The notes under the pieces: model-generated
Databases searched by the model: none
Told to the model about the DNA's origin: nothing
What the model saw: only the letters and a program-made list of their open reading frames with translations
Translations under genes and position numbers: made by a program
Shown: one piece after another, positions 26,201 through 38,200 of the stretch
Layout of the letters: each line of letters opens with the position of its first letter
Position numbering within the stretch: position 1 is the first letter of the stretch
From: Acanthosepion lycidas
Taxonomy: Eukaryota; Mollusca; Cephalopoda; Sepiida; Sepiidae
DNA: 64,000 nucleotides
Direction: 5' to 3'
Assembly: GCA_963932145.1 (NCBI GenBank)
Contig: OZ010593.1
Coordinates: 39,545,795 to 39,609,794, forward strand

Positions 26201-29200
26201 ATCTGTAGATAAAATGTCTACTGAAACTACAAATGACCCAGTGTTAAATAGAATAATGTCGAGGATAAAACAGAATCGCTGGGGAAATTGTTCAATGGCT
26301 GAAAGACCATTCAAAGAAATCAGACATAAAATGACTATAGAAAACGGGATAATATGTAATGGAGACTTGGTAGTTCCCCCAGAAACACAGAGGAGACAGG
26401 TTATAAAAAGTGTACACGATGACGTACATTGTGGAGTGGCAGCTACGCAAAGAAGATTAAAATTGGAAGCGTGGTGGCCGGGGTACTCAAGAGACGTAGA
26501 AGACTACGTAAAAAGATGAAAAAAATGCACAGAACTCAGGAATTTTAAGCAAAAGAAAATACATGTATGGCCCCCGAGAAGTAGAACCATGGAGCAGAGT
26601 ACACATGGACCATGCCTATGTCAATGGGATATTATTAATATTAGTAGACGCATATTCAGGTTGGCCTGAAGTGGTGAGAGTACCTGATAAAAAAAGTACC
26701 ACCGTAAAACAAATATTAAGAGTAATATTTTCGAGGGATGGGACACTAAGAACATTGGTGACTGATAACGCACCAGAATTTGTGGATGCTGATTTGCATG
26801 AATGGCTAAGAAAAATAGGATGCAGACCTTACAAGACCCCTCCCTACCACCCTCAAAGTAATGGGACAGCGGAAAGGATGGTCCAGACGGTAAAGAAGGG
26901 CAGAAAAGCATGCTTGCAACAGAAGGAGGAAATCGATGCTTTCCTACCAAGACTACTATTAAGTTACAGAACAATTCCACATGCAGGCAGGCCGGAAAGT
27001 CCATCTGCCTTAGTGGGCAGACAATTAAGGTCCCCTTTGACCATGTCATATGCCACAAATCAAAAGATGTGGTACAAAAGAAATAGGAATATGCAACCAG
27101 AGTCAGCCGAATTTATTATGCAGAAAGGACATAATACTGCAATATTAAATAAAGAAAATGGGAACAGTGTTCTAGCTCATGCTGACCAAATAAGATCCCA
27201 AGGAGAAGAATCGGATGAGGAAATGCCTTCAGAGATGCCCATTATTGACGTAACAGAAGAGTTAATACAGAATGAAACTGCGGAGGAAGAAGTAGAGAGG
27301 GATGAGTTAGAAGAGGAAGAAGTAGAATGGGACAAGTTAGAAGAGAAAGACCAGAGTATGCAAGAGGAACAGTTCGATTATAGGGAAAGACGTGATAGAT
27401 CTAGATCTCCAAGGGAAAGGAGAGAGATAAAGGAAGATGTTCAGGAGGGCACAAGAAGAAGTACAAGAAGTACTTGCGGTATAAGGCCCCTCCGTTATAG
27501 GGAGATGTAGTGATATGCAAATTAGTATAATTTGCATACGAGCAGGTAGCTCATATGATAAACGGACACCAACTAGAACAGAGGTCGAACGCTTACTTAG
27601 CAAGATACACGACACAACATAGACAGTTGAAAATGTGTGGGAAAATGGAAAGACTGAATGTAGGGAAAAATACAATTTTGCCAGGTAATATTATTTGATT
27701 GAGGGAATCTAGTTAGTGATATAACTACCCTAAAGTGATGGTAAGAAACTTTTCCCAACCAATTGTCATATGAGAACCTAGAGGGGTGGGTGTTAGAACA
27801 ATCCACATTTGGAGAATCTTCAAAAATGACAAATTAGTATTTTTTTATAAATTATCATGTTGAGATACATCAATATAATCAAATCAATTCTGGATTGCCA
27901 TAGCCAAGTAGTTTGGCATGGTGACAGCAATTAAAGCCAACAGATGTTACATGTTGACATCAACACTCCCTTTTACTGCTTACTCCATTCCCTACAAGAT
28001 ACTAATCAAGATGAGATGTTCAAGTGAAGAAATTTTCCTCAACCTAAGAAGATTTTGCTTGCAGATGAACATTCAAGTTTAAGAATTAGAGTAGGTTTTG
28101 GAGATCAACTTTGGCTGCAAGACTGAGACTAAAGTTCCTTGATTGAATTTTTGAACCAACAGTCACCAGTGTGGGGCAATACTGTTGATAATGCCAACAT
28201 TCAGCAACTATTAGAAACTCTACAGCACTACAGAATTGGTATCTGTAACCCTCAACAAATAAACTGTTATTTTTTCTGCAAGCAAGAATCAATTGTCTGT
28301 TCTGAAAATTGCTTCTTTCTTTATTTTCCTTATAACTTGTCCCTTTTTCTCCAGGGGATATTTCAACCAGCTTCACTTAAGACTTCATCAATTAAACACA
28401 ATATGGGTGAGGAAGACTGGTTGGCAGGATGAGACTCCAACATAAAATGAAACATTCTTAGTTCATCTATAAATCAATCCTGGGGCATGAGGGGGGGTGA
28501 TTTAGGGATGATCCAAGAACTTTTCAGCTCCACTGTATATGAAAGAGAGAGGGGAAGATATATTTTATGCTACAGATGTGGATATTTTAACAGACATTAA
28601 CAGATAACGATAAGGCTTTTTAAAAATCAAATGACAAAAATATAATGCCATGAAATAAATGTTATATACAATTGGAATATTTATATTAGAATATTTAAGA
28701 AAATATGAAAACAATGCTAAAAACAGTAAAAAAAACAAACATTGTTAAATCTCTCAAAGCATGCAAAATGCCACTTATATAACAGAATGAATTATAGTCA
28801 CCTAACCTGCACCTTATCTGATCATTAAAAGATTTGTTAAGAGGATAATGATGCAAAAGACTCAATCAACCTTTCAATGCTCTGTTATTTTCCAATTTTC
28901 TTTATGATTTATGTTATACTGTACCCACGGACTATAATGAGTATGTCCCAATCCTCATAAATACAGTCTGTGTGTGTGGGTGGGGGGGATTCACCACTAA
29001 TTCACCACTAGCAGTGAATTACTTACCACACGCTACTGGCAAATTTTGTATGTTGTTAATGTTATAAAGATTACCATTCCATTTCCAACCTTTATTTTGG
29101 TTATTCTCATTCAGTAACCTATTCCGGCTTACAACATTTTGGTAACAAAGATTTGGCCAAACTCAAGTAAATGTTAACCAGTACAATGCTTGGCAAACAA

Positions 29201-32200
29201 AGATTTCGGCAGAACAGAACTCACATAAACACTCACGAATTCGATATTCTACGAACAAAGATATCAGCAAAACTCACATAATAATTACCAAAGTAACAAA
29301 GCATTTTTGGCTACAAGGATTTCCTAAGAATTACGTGGATTTTTATCAAGTTGTTTGAAATACAATATTCAGAAAAACATGGGGTTTTATCCCAACTACA
29401 AAGAACTACAAAAATGTAACGAAAGGTATGTGAAATTGAAGTTTACAAAAATCAGTTGTTGATAGGGTTTATCAGTGTAAAGGTGTTGTATTGGAAGTTA
29501 ATTGGTAGGAATACTTAAAGTGTTTTTTAGAAACAGTTATCTAAAAAAAAAAATATATATATATATATATCTTTGTGGAAAGTTCACATAAAGTACAAAA
29601 TGGAGGATTGTAAAACATATTTAAGATGACATTACGAACAAAGACTTGAAAAACTCATAGAATTGTGGGTAGAACAACAACAACAAATGTCAATGTGTAA
29701 AAAGAACGAAAATTCAGGTATTTTTTCACAGGACGTTATCGTAAATGCAGTTGCTGAATTAAATTATATGCCAGAAGAGGTAACTATTTTGTCACATTTC
29801 TGTAGATACAAAGACCTTTACTAAATGGACTGTGCAAATTGGTTAGACTACAAAAAGGTCAGGTTAGTGCCAAGGAAACTGGGTGCTGTCAAACACAAAG
29901 TTTGTAAATTACATATTACTGAAGAAAACTAGTGACTTAATGTTTCAAGAAACAGTTACTGTGCTTTCGGAAATTTTCAGCCTAATGACGTTGTTGTTCC
30001 ATAAAAGATTGAAATGTATGAACTTAGTAAAAAAGGAAGATGACGATTTCATCTTTGCGAGCATTGTGAATGATCAGTGTGAGAAATTCAAACTGGCAGG
30101 ATTAACCCAGATATTTCTTCAAGGTTTGGCATCAACAAAAGACACTGAAAGGGTTTTAATAAACTGGAAAACAAACCCAATCTGACTTTACAAAACCTAG
30201 CAGAAAATTGTCAGCTATGTTATGTTAGACAAGATGCCAAAGATATTGAAATAAGCAGTGTGTCACACATTAAAAAAGTGAGTAAAGAAAAATAATGTGA
30301 AAAAGAGAAAAAACATTACTCCTAGCCCCTGTTATGCATGTGGAGAATTACATTGGTATAAGGACTGTTTATATGAAAATAAAGAATGTTTTTGGTGCGG
30401 AAAAAAAGGACATAAGAAAACTCACTGTAAGACAAAAGTAAAAAGACGAGTGAGGAATTACATTAAAGTTACTAATATAGATGAATCTGCTGGTCAAAAT
30501 ATAAGGAAATTTGTGTAGGTAAAAATCCTTAACAAAAATATCAAATTACAATTGGATAGCGGATCTGATTTAAGCATAATAAATGTATATACATGGAAAA
30601 AAATAGGTAAACCAACATTAATGGTTACCAAGAAAATTGCTTGTAAAGTTACAGTGCAGAAAATAAAATTCAAAGGGGAATTTATAACAAATGATACATT
30701 AAATGATAAAATCTTGAAATTAAGACTGTAATGATGAATATAAATAACCTTTTTGGAACGAACTGGATGGAGCAGTTTAATTTATGGAACAGTCCAAACA
30801 GTTTGTTTTGCCAAGAAGTTAAAGGTTTTATCAACGAAGCAGAAAGTTTGAAGAAAGAGTTAAAAATTAAATTCCCATAGGTATTTGCTGGTGGGTTGTG
30901 CAAGAAAATGAAAGCTAAATTCGAGCTAAAATAAAATGTATAACCAGTTTTCAAAAAGAAAAGGAATGTACCCTTGCATTGTTAAAACAGATTGATGATC
31001 AGCTTGACAGACTCAAAAAAATGGGTGTTTTATCTACGGTGCAATATAGCAATTGGGCTTCACCAACGATATATATAAAGAAAAAGTCTAAAGAAATATA
31101 TGTCTGTGTGGATTTCACCATGGGCTTAAATGATGCCCTCAAAAGTTATCATTACCCACTTCTGGGGCTGGAAGAGGTTTTTGCGCAACCACAGCTTAGT
31201 GTGTGTGTGTGGGAGGGGTTTGGATAATTTTGAAAATCAACCTAAGCGATGCGTATCTGCAGATTAGAGTGGATGACAAATATTCAAAATTGCTTACAAT
31301 AAACACACATCAAGAAATGTATAAATTCCATTGTTTGGCTTTTAGAATAAAGGTCACTCTAGCTATTTTTCAGCAAGTAATGAATACAATGCTTAGTGGT
31401 CTTGACTATACAGCCGCTTATCTTGACAATACTTTGTTGCAAAAGTGGAAACCCAGAAGAACACAGGAAAAATATTTTTGAGGTTTTCAGAAGGATTCAG
31501 GACTATGAATTCAAGCTTCAGCTTGAATCCATAGTCCTGAATCCTTGAAAAATGAAAAATGCAAATTTTTTATGAATAAAATCAACTATTTGGGACAAAT
31601 AATTGACAAAAATGACAGGAGGCCAGATCCAGCACAAGCCAGTGCTATAAAAGACATGCCTGCTCCTGAAAATGTCAGCTCCCTACAAAGTTTCCTGGAT
31701 TTGGCAAGTTATTACAATGTATTTGTGCCAAACATGCATTGTTTGTAGGCTCCGTTAAATGAAGTATTAAAAAAAGATTCTCAATGGCTTTGGATGACAG
31801 AGTGCCAGGAAGCATTTGAAAAAATTAAAGGAATGCTGATGTCAGACTTGTTTTTGATACATTATGAGCAATAATTATGGAATAGAAGCTTGCATTATGC
31901 ATAAACTCAAAGACGGCTCGATTAAACCTATTGCACTCATCCAGGATGCTTCTTCCAGCTGAAAAGAATTATTCCGTGACAGAAAAGGAGAGTTTAGGCA
32001 TTGTGTTTGCTCTTACGAAATTTCATAGATTTATCCATGGAAGAAGGTTATTAACAGATCACAGACCATTGCTAGCTATTTATGGGTCCAAAAAAGGACT
32101 ACCAACCCATACAGCTAATAGGTTACAATAATGGGGAACCATCTTATTGAATTACAATTTCAGGATGGAATTCTTGCTATCGAGTAAATTGAGTCACACG

Positions 32201-35200
32201 GATGGGTTGTCCAGACTTATCCCAAAGAATAGTGAACCTTTGGAAGACACAATCATTGCTTCTCTACAAGTGGAAGTAGAGATAAAAAAAAAGTTCTATC
32301 CAATACTGTGCAGGAACTACCTGTGACTTTGAAAGAAATAAAAATAAAGCATTGGGTGACTGTTTTATTGTGGAAATGAAGAAAAAAACGAAAAGACAGA
32401 AGTAAAACAGAATCTGAGGTATATTCAATTTGCAACAACGTTCTTATGTACAGTGAAAGAGTGATGGTACCTTCATCACTACAGAAACGAATTCTGAAAG
32501 AATTTCGCACAGGACACCCTGGAATATCCAGAATGAAAAGCTTAATGAGAAATTATGTATACTGGCATAGCATGTAGAGAGACAATGAATGTTTGGTAAA
32601 GTCATGCAAAGGCTGTGCTTTGGCAGCTAAAGCACCACTAATAAAGTTCAACCCATGGCCAGAAACTGACCACCCCATGGTCGTGTCTACATATTGACCT
32701 TGCTAGTCCACTTAATGGTTCATATTATTTGATCACTGTATACAGTGGCCAGAGATATTGAAATGTAAGAAACCAACCATGGAAATAGTAATTGGGTTTC
32801 TACACAAACTGTTCATGAGGTTCAGAATACCAGATTCGAAAGAATTCAAGGAATTTTGTAAAATGTTTGTGTTAGAGCACATAACAATTGCCCCTTACCA
32901 GCCTAGAAGCAACAGTCAGGCAGAGCACTTTGTGGTTACCTTTAAGAAGGCTCTTAAAAAATCCATTGGTGGATTCACAGATGCAGCATTGCAGAAATTT
33001 CTACAGGTGTATCAGCTTACACCAAATAAAAATGCCCTTCGGCCATGACTCCAGCAGAAATTATGTTTGTGCAGAAAATAAGATTGGTTTTTGACAATAC
33101 ACAATAAGAAAAAACATACGATACAAAAAGCTGGAAATAAATTTTACAAAGTTGGTTAAAAGGTTTTTTACTGAAAGGATGACTGGTAAAAGATATTGGG
33201 AAATTGGAACCATTGTATGAAGAATCAATAGGATATTTAGTGAAAGTACCAGAAATGGTGCACAAAAGGCACTGTAATCAAATAAAAAGTAAGTATATAA
33301 ATGGAGAGCATGATACTCCAGTGGAGGCTGAACCTATGAAAGTTCTTGTCGATACATTCAATGTGCCCATTCCTCAGAAAGCTCCTATAGTAGAAGTCCG
33401 AAAAATACAAAGCAAGAGGAAAAGAAGGGATACAGAGAGAATCGAAATCAACCCAAAAAAAGGAAAAGATATTAACTCTGTACAGAGTAAATCTAAAAAG
33501 TGGGGGTGTTATACTGTACCTAGGCACTATAATGGGTATGTCCCAATCCTCATAAACACAGTGGAATATACTATTGGGAGCAGGGGGGATTGCCGTCTAT
33601 TTTCACTAAAAGTTTTTTTTTCTCCCCCAATTTTTTTTTACATATATATTTTTTCATATTTTTTTGTGTAGCTTTTTGTTTTATTCTTTTATTATTTAAA
33701 AAAGAGAATTATTGTTTATTGTTTTTTAAGTCTTTCTTGGCGGTCATAATTTCTGTAATTTTTTTTGAGTCATCACATTTGTAACTGCTTGTTTGTGTGT
33801 ATTCCTGTTTTTTCCGTTTTATTTGTGACTGTTATCTGTTTTTATCTTTGTCTTTATTTAATTTTTCATCTTTTGTTTCCTTTTTTAAAAGTTTAATTTT
33901 TTCTTGTCTGTCTTACGTTAGTATTTTGTAAGTAATCTTTTTGTACATGTTACTGTTTTATCTTGTTAAATTTGTTTTTGTTTCCTTATAACTAAAGGAA
34001 ATTGTGATTTATCTTATCTTTTTTAAAAATTTATTTTCTGTTTAAAAGAAAAAAAACAGTCTTTTAAAAGGAAAAAATGGGCGCCAAAAAGATGCTGAGA
34101 AAAACCTATTTGAAATTAAAAAAAGAAAAATGAACCACCAGATAAACAATCAAATACTGACAAAAATGTGGAGATGTTTCAAAATATTGAGGAGCCCTCA
34201 AAAAGTATGGTGGCTGGAAATGGCCAAAATTCAAATGAAGATATGGTGGCCGGAAATGACAAAAGTTCAAATGTTTCTGAGGAAAATACGGTGGCCAAGA
34301 CAGGCCAAAATTCACCCAAGAGAACTAAAACAAATATTGACAAGAACAACAAAGACGACAATGTAATGGTTGGAGAGAAGCTCTCTTGGATGGGCCCACC
34401 AAAATATAAGATCAACATCACAGAATTCCTGGAGAAAGCAAAGACCTACACTCATCTTGTCACAAAAGATGGATGCATGACAAATCCCAAGGAACTGCAG
34501 AAAGTTGAGAAATGAATTGTGTCAGTTTTTGTGGTCGATGAGCGTTCGTGCAAATAATGAAATCATTGACATCCCTAGGGGTTAAACTGCAGAGAGTTAT
34601 AAAAGAAAAATGGTTTTTCATGTGGGACATACTGTTACCCACACTTGCTGACTGCAAAGATATTAGCACTCGTGACCTCATAATCAAAGATCTTATTCTG
34701 AGAACAGAATATCAAGGCAGGCATAGGACCAATGTAGCAGTATATGAGGTCCCACCACAATTGTCGGGTAACACTTGGCCACTTTGGACAGATACTCAAG
34801 TGCTTCCTCAGATGATCTGACTGGGGATGGAGCTTTGAGATAATGGTGGATCATAAGGGCTTCGTTTCCATCCCCATCTGCCTAGATGTAGAGGGCCAGA
34901 AAATGCATATCATAGTCACAGGACAATGACCAACTTGCTGGAAGTGTGGAGAGACTGGTCACCACTCCTCTTCCTGCCCAGAGAAGAAAACCTCTGTTCT
35001 GAACCCCACCGACCCAAATCACCCAAATCTGTTGTTTCTGTCTCATCTGTAATGGGCATGCCAACAGCCAGAATCAGTGTGGTTGAAACCCCACCCCAAA
35101 ATCTTTGCTCACTGCAAGTGCAGTTGTGGAGAAGCAACAGAAGTTGAAGTATGAACCATCTTTTGAAAAGGCTGAGAAACTTTATCAATTGAAAGAACCT

Positions 35201-38200
35201 TCAAAGAAAATCTTGCACCATCTTCCCCTTCCACAATGTATTGTGGAAGGGGAAGATGGTGCTGAGGAAGAAATGCAAGATTTTCAGATGCCTCATGACT
35301 CCTAGGCCATGCCTTGTCAAAACTGTCATTGCTTCTGAAAATTCCAAAAGGCAAAGAAGTCCATCACCTGAATTATCTGGAAGAACTCATAAAAAAAAAA
35401 AAAGCCTAAACCTGTTTATAACATAGGGGAAGACATGTGCCTGGTTTCTAAAGAAATAGAAGAAAAGGCACTCCAACACTCTAGGAAAATGAAAATTTTA
35501 AAAACTCTTTTGAATTTCAGGAACTTAAATAATCTTGATATGGAAGACCCAAGAAATTTTCTGAATGCTAAAAGGGTTTTGACCGTAATCTGATCTGGTG
35601 AGGCTGGTCAGCTAATTTGGGCTATGGTCATAGAAGCAAACCATGTTTTTGGAATGGTTTCTCCCATGGCCTGTTTCAATAATGAATCTGTTAAAAAATT
35701 GAAGCAATATTGTTCAGGGAGGCTCCCACTTTTTGTTCATCCCTCCCTTTATAGAGCTTTAAAGTTAATTTTCCCCTTGGACATCAGTGAACTGTCTCCT
35801 GATGGCACCATCAAGACTGAGATGGGTACTGGTTTGATGGGAGAGGTTGTCTGTGTTCTTTCCCCAGCCATGTTCAATATAAGAGAGTAACCCTAATCGG
35901 TTTCATTATGGCTCTCTGGTTAGCTAGTGTAAATGCCCAGGGCCTGAGTTTGGAGTCTTGCAAAGCGAGGGTTGTTTGTGATCTTCAGCATCTCAGGGTG
36001 AATGTATATTTTGTGCAGGAGACCTGGTTTTCTTCTTGCGATTATGAAGGCATTCTGTCTAGGGGTTTTTCCTTCTATTCAGCATGTTTTGATGGATGCT
36101 CAAGCGGTGTCTCTTGGCTAGTGAACAAATCTTTGAAGGTTACACGTGCTCTTGTCTTTGCAGATCCAACGAGCAGGCTTTGCATGCTGGATGTTACCAT
36201 AAAGGATAAGGCTCTTCATCTCATTGGGATAAGGCTCTTCGTCTTATTGGGATAAATCCCAATGACCATTCTGAGTGGCCTGCTTTGTTTCAGCAGATCG
36301 AGTCGTTTTTTGACATCTCATTGGGTAGTTTTAGCAAGGGAATGGAATGCCATCCTTGATCCCGATATAGATTGTATAGGGGCAAGATCAGGTACTTACA
36401 ACCAGGACATGAAACCATTTTGGGACTTTATCAATAAGTTTGATCTTGTTGTTAAGTACCGGAATGAACACCCTCAGGAGGTAGTATGGACTTAGACAAA
36501 TAGGGGCGGCCCAGGTGCAGATGTATGTTCAAGCTACCTCAATCAAGTCTTAGGAGAGTCGATGTAGGGCTCTTAGGGTGTCCAAGTTTGTGTTACATAA
36601 TTTATTCAGTCATAGGCTTGTCTGGGTCCATGTAAACTTAGATAAGCCTAAGGTTAGGATAGCCAGTTACTGGAAATTGAACTCATCGTTACTTGGTAAG
36701 CAAGATTTCCAGGACCAGCTGCTACTGGGAACTGATGGGGGCTGTGGCTGGGAATACCTGGTGGGATAATTTAAAATCCAAAATTAGAACGTTTACCATT
36801 GATCATAGTCATTGGACAATCTAGTTAGATTAGTGGTGCAAAGAACTTGTGAGAAAAAAGTATATCAGGCAATCAAATCCCATGATAGTGTGGATGTAGC
36901 TTTAGTTAGGGCAGAGTTGGCCTCCTTGCTTATCAAGAAGGATTAAGCTCTGGTAGTTAGGGCTAGGTTAAAAAGAATGTCCACTAAGGTGACAAATATG
37001 GCCGCTACTTTGCATCACATTCCTAGATCAAATGTGTTGCAATTCGGATGAGGAGGGTACCTTCTTATACCCATAAGAACTTACCACTCGTTTGAGGAGG
37101 AGGCTGGCTGTTTACACTGATGCAAGTTCTCCTACCATGAATGTCATGTTGCTCTGAAGCAACTCTTACATGCGTCGGATGGCCTCTCCAATATCCAGGC
37201 ATTGTTTTGTAGGGCATTATATCATGTGTTAGTTAGGGCATCCATTCATGATGAACTGATTGACAAGCTCAGTCTTATGAAGCAGGAGGCTCACTCAATA
37301 TGGTCATGGGCACCTGGGTTGAAATGCCTCAATAACAATGAGGCATCACTCAGCTGGCTGGTGATTTATGTTTGGTGGGCTTGGAGAAATCTCCAAACTA
37401 TGTTCAATGTGATGGAGAGGTTGAGACCTTAGGTCATGCCTTTTTTCATTGCAGGGTCATAGTGCTGTTGTGCAAGTTTGTTGAAGGCCTCATGGTTTGC
37501 ATGCTGCGCAGAAAGTTCTTTGTCCTTGAGGCCAGTTCTGTTTGTAGCAATGTGGCACCACTGTTGACAAAGGCTGAACATGATGTGTTCTTTTGCTTGC
37601 TAGGGGTCATGAGAGTTGTGATTTGGATGACATGTCAGAAGGAATTCTATAGAGGCAAGAAGTTCACTTCTTCCCAGCTGATCTTATACTTTAAGCTTCA
37701 GCTTAAAGTCAAGATCAGGATGGAAAAGCAGCAGCTCTCTTCATCAGAATTTGGCAAAAGGTGGGTGAATTATTAAAGTCCCGCATTGATTTCATCCAAT
37801 GAACAGATGTTTCTACCATTTTAGGGATTGTAGGGGGTTTTATTGCTAACATTATTTTGTTTAGTTTCTTGTAAATAGCATTTGTACATTTTGTAAATAT
37901 TCATTGGGGTTTTAGATTTTTAAATTGTTATTTTATTCTCCTCCTTCCACAGACAATGAATTGTACATAAGGGGACTAGTTAGGACTTTCATGGAGACAA
38001 TGAGGTATTATGGTGGATGTAATAAGAAAGTTAAGTAAGAATGCGTTGTTTTGGTGTAAGGAATATTGTATGTTTGGGTCAGTGTCTGTGGCTAGCTAAG
38101 TTTAACGTTAAGTCAGAAGAAGACCATCCTTTTCCACATTCCCACTTTTTGGCCTTGTACCACATTTTGTAATTTATTACAAATAAATATTTTCACTACT

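Larger units (their letters stand above)
23796..27619 (+). mobile_element. Ty3/gypsy LTR retrotransposon 2, compact and recent
   Basis: Two 114-bp LTRs (23796-23909 and 27506-27619) differ at three positions by my count. The 5-bp duplication TAGAC is perfect at 23791-23795 and 27620-27624. LTRs begin TGTAG and end ACAACA. A TGGCGTCGCCG sequence starting at 23911 is a candidate primer-binding site and a purine-rich TATAGGGAGA precedes the 3' LTR. The internal part codes for gag, protease, RT, RNase H and integrase in gypsy order within only 3.6 kb. Several single-base frame breaks exist, so it is probably recently dead. Confidence 0.9.
33609..38187 (+). mobile_element. Nested L1/Tx1-like LINE inside the 3' LTR of gypsy 3
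   Basis: An exact 11-bp duplication, TATTTTCACTA, lies at 33598-33608 and 38188-38198, proving one insertion event of about 4.6 kb. The 5' region (33609-34080) is T-rich. ORF1 (34130-35400) has a coiled acidic start and a CCHC knuckle (CWKCGETGHHSSSC, about 34940). ORF2 (35908-37776) has an endonuclease start and a C-terminal Cys/His motif. The middle, where RT should be, is largely missing or unrecognisable. The 3' end is ACAAATAAAT-like. Confidence 0.85.

Noticed and set aside
26621-27058. 145-residue minus-strand frame
   Set aside because: It lies opposite the intact gypsy 2 integrase core and shows no family motif.
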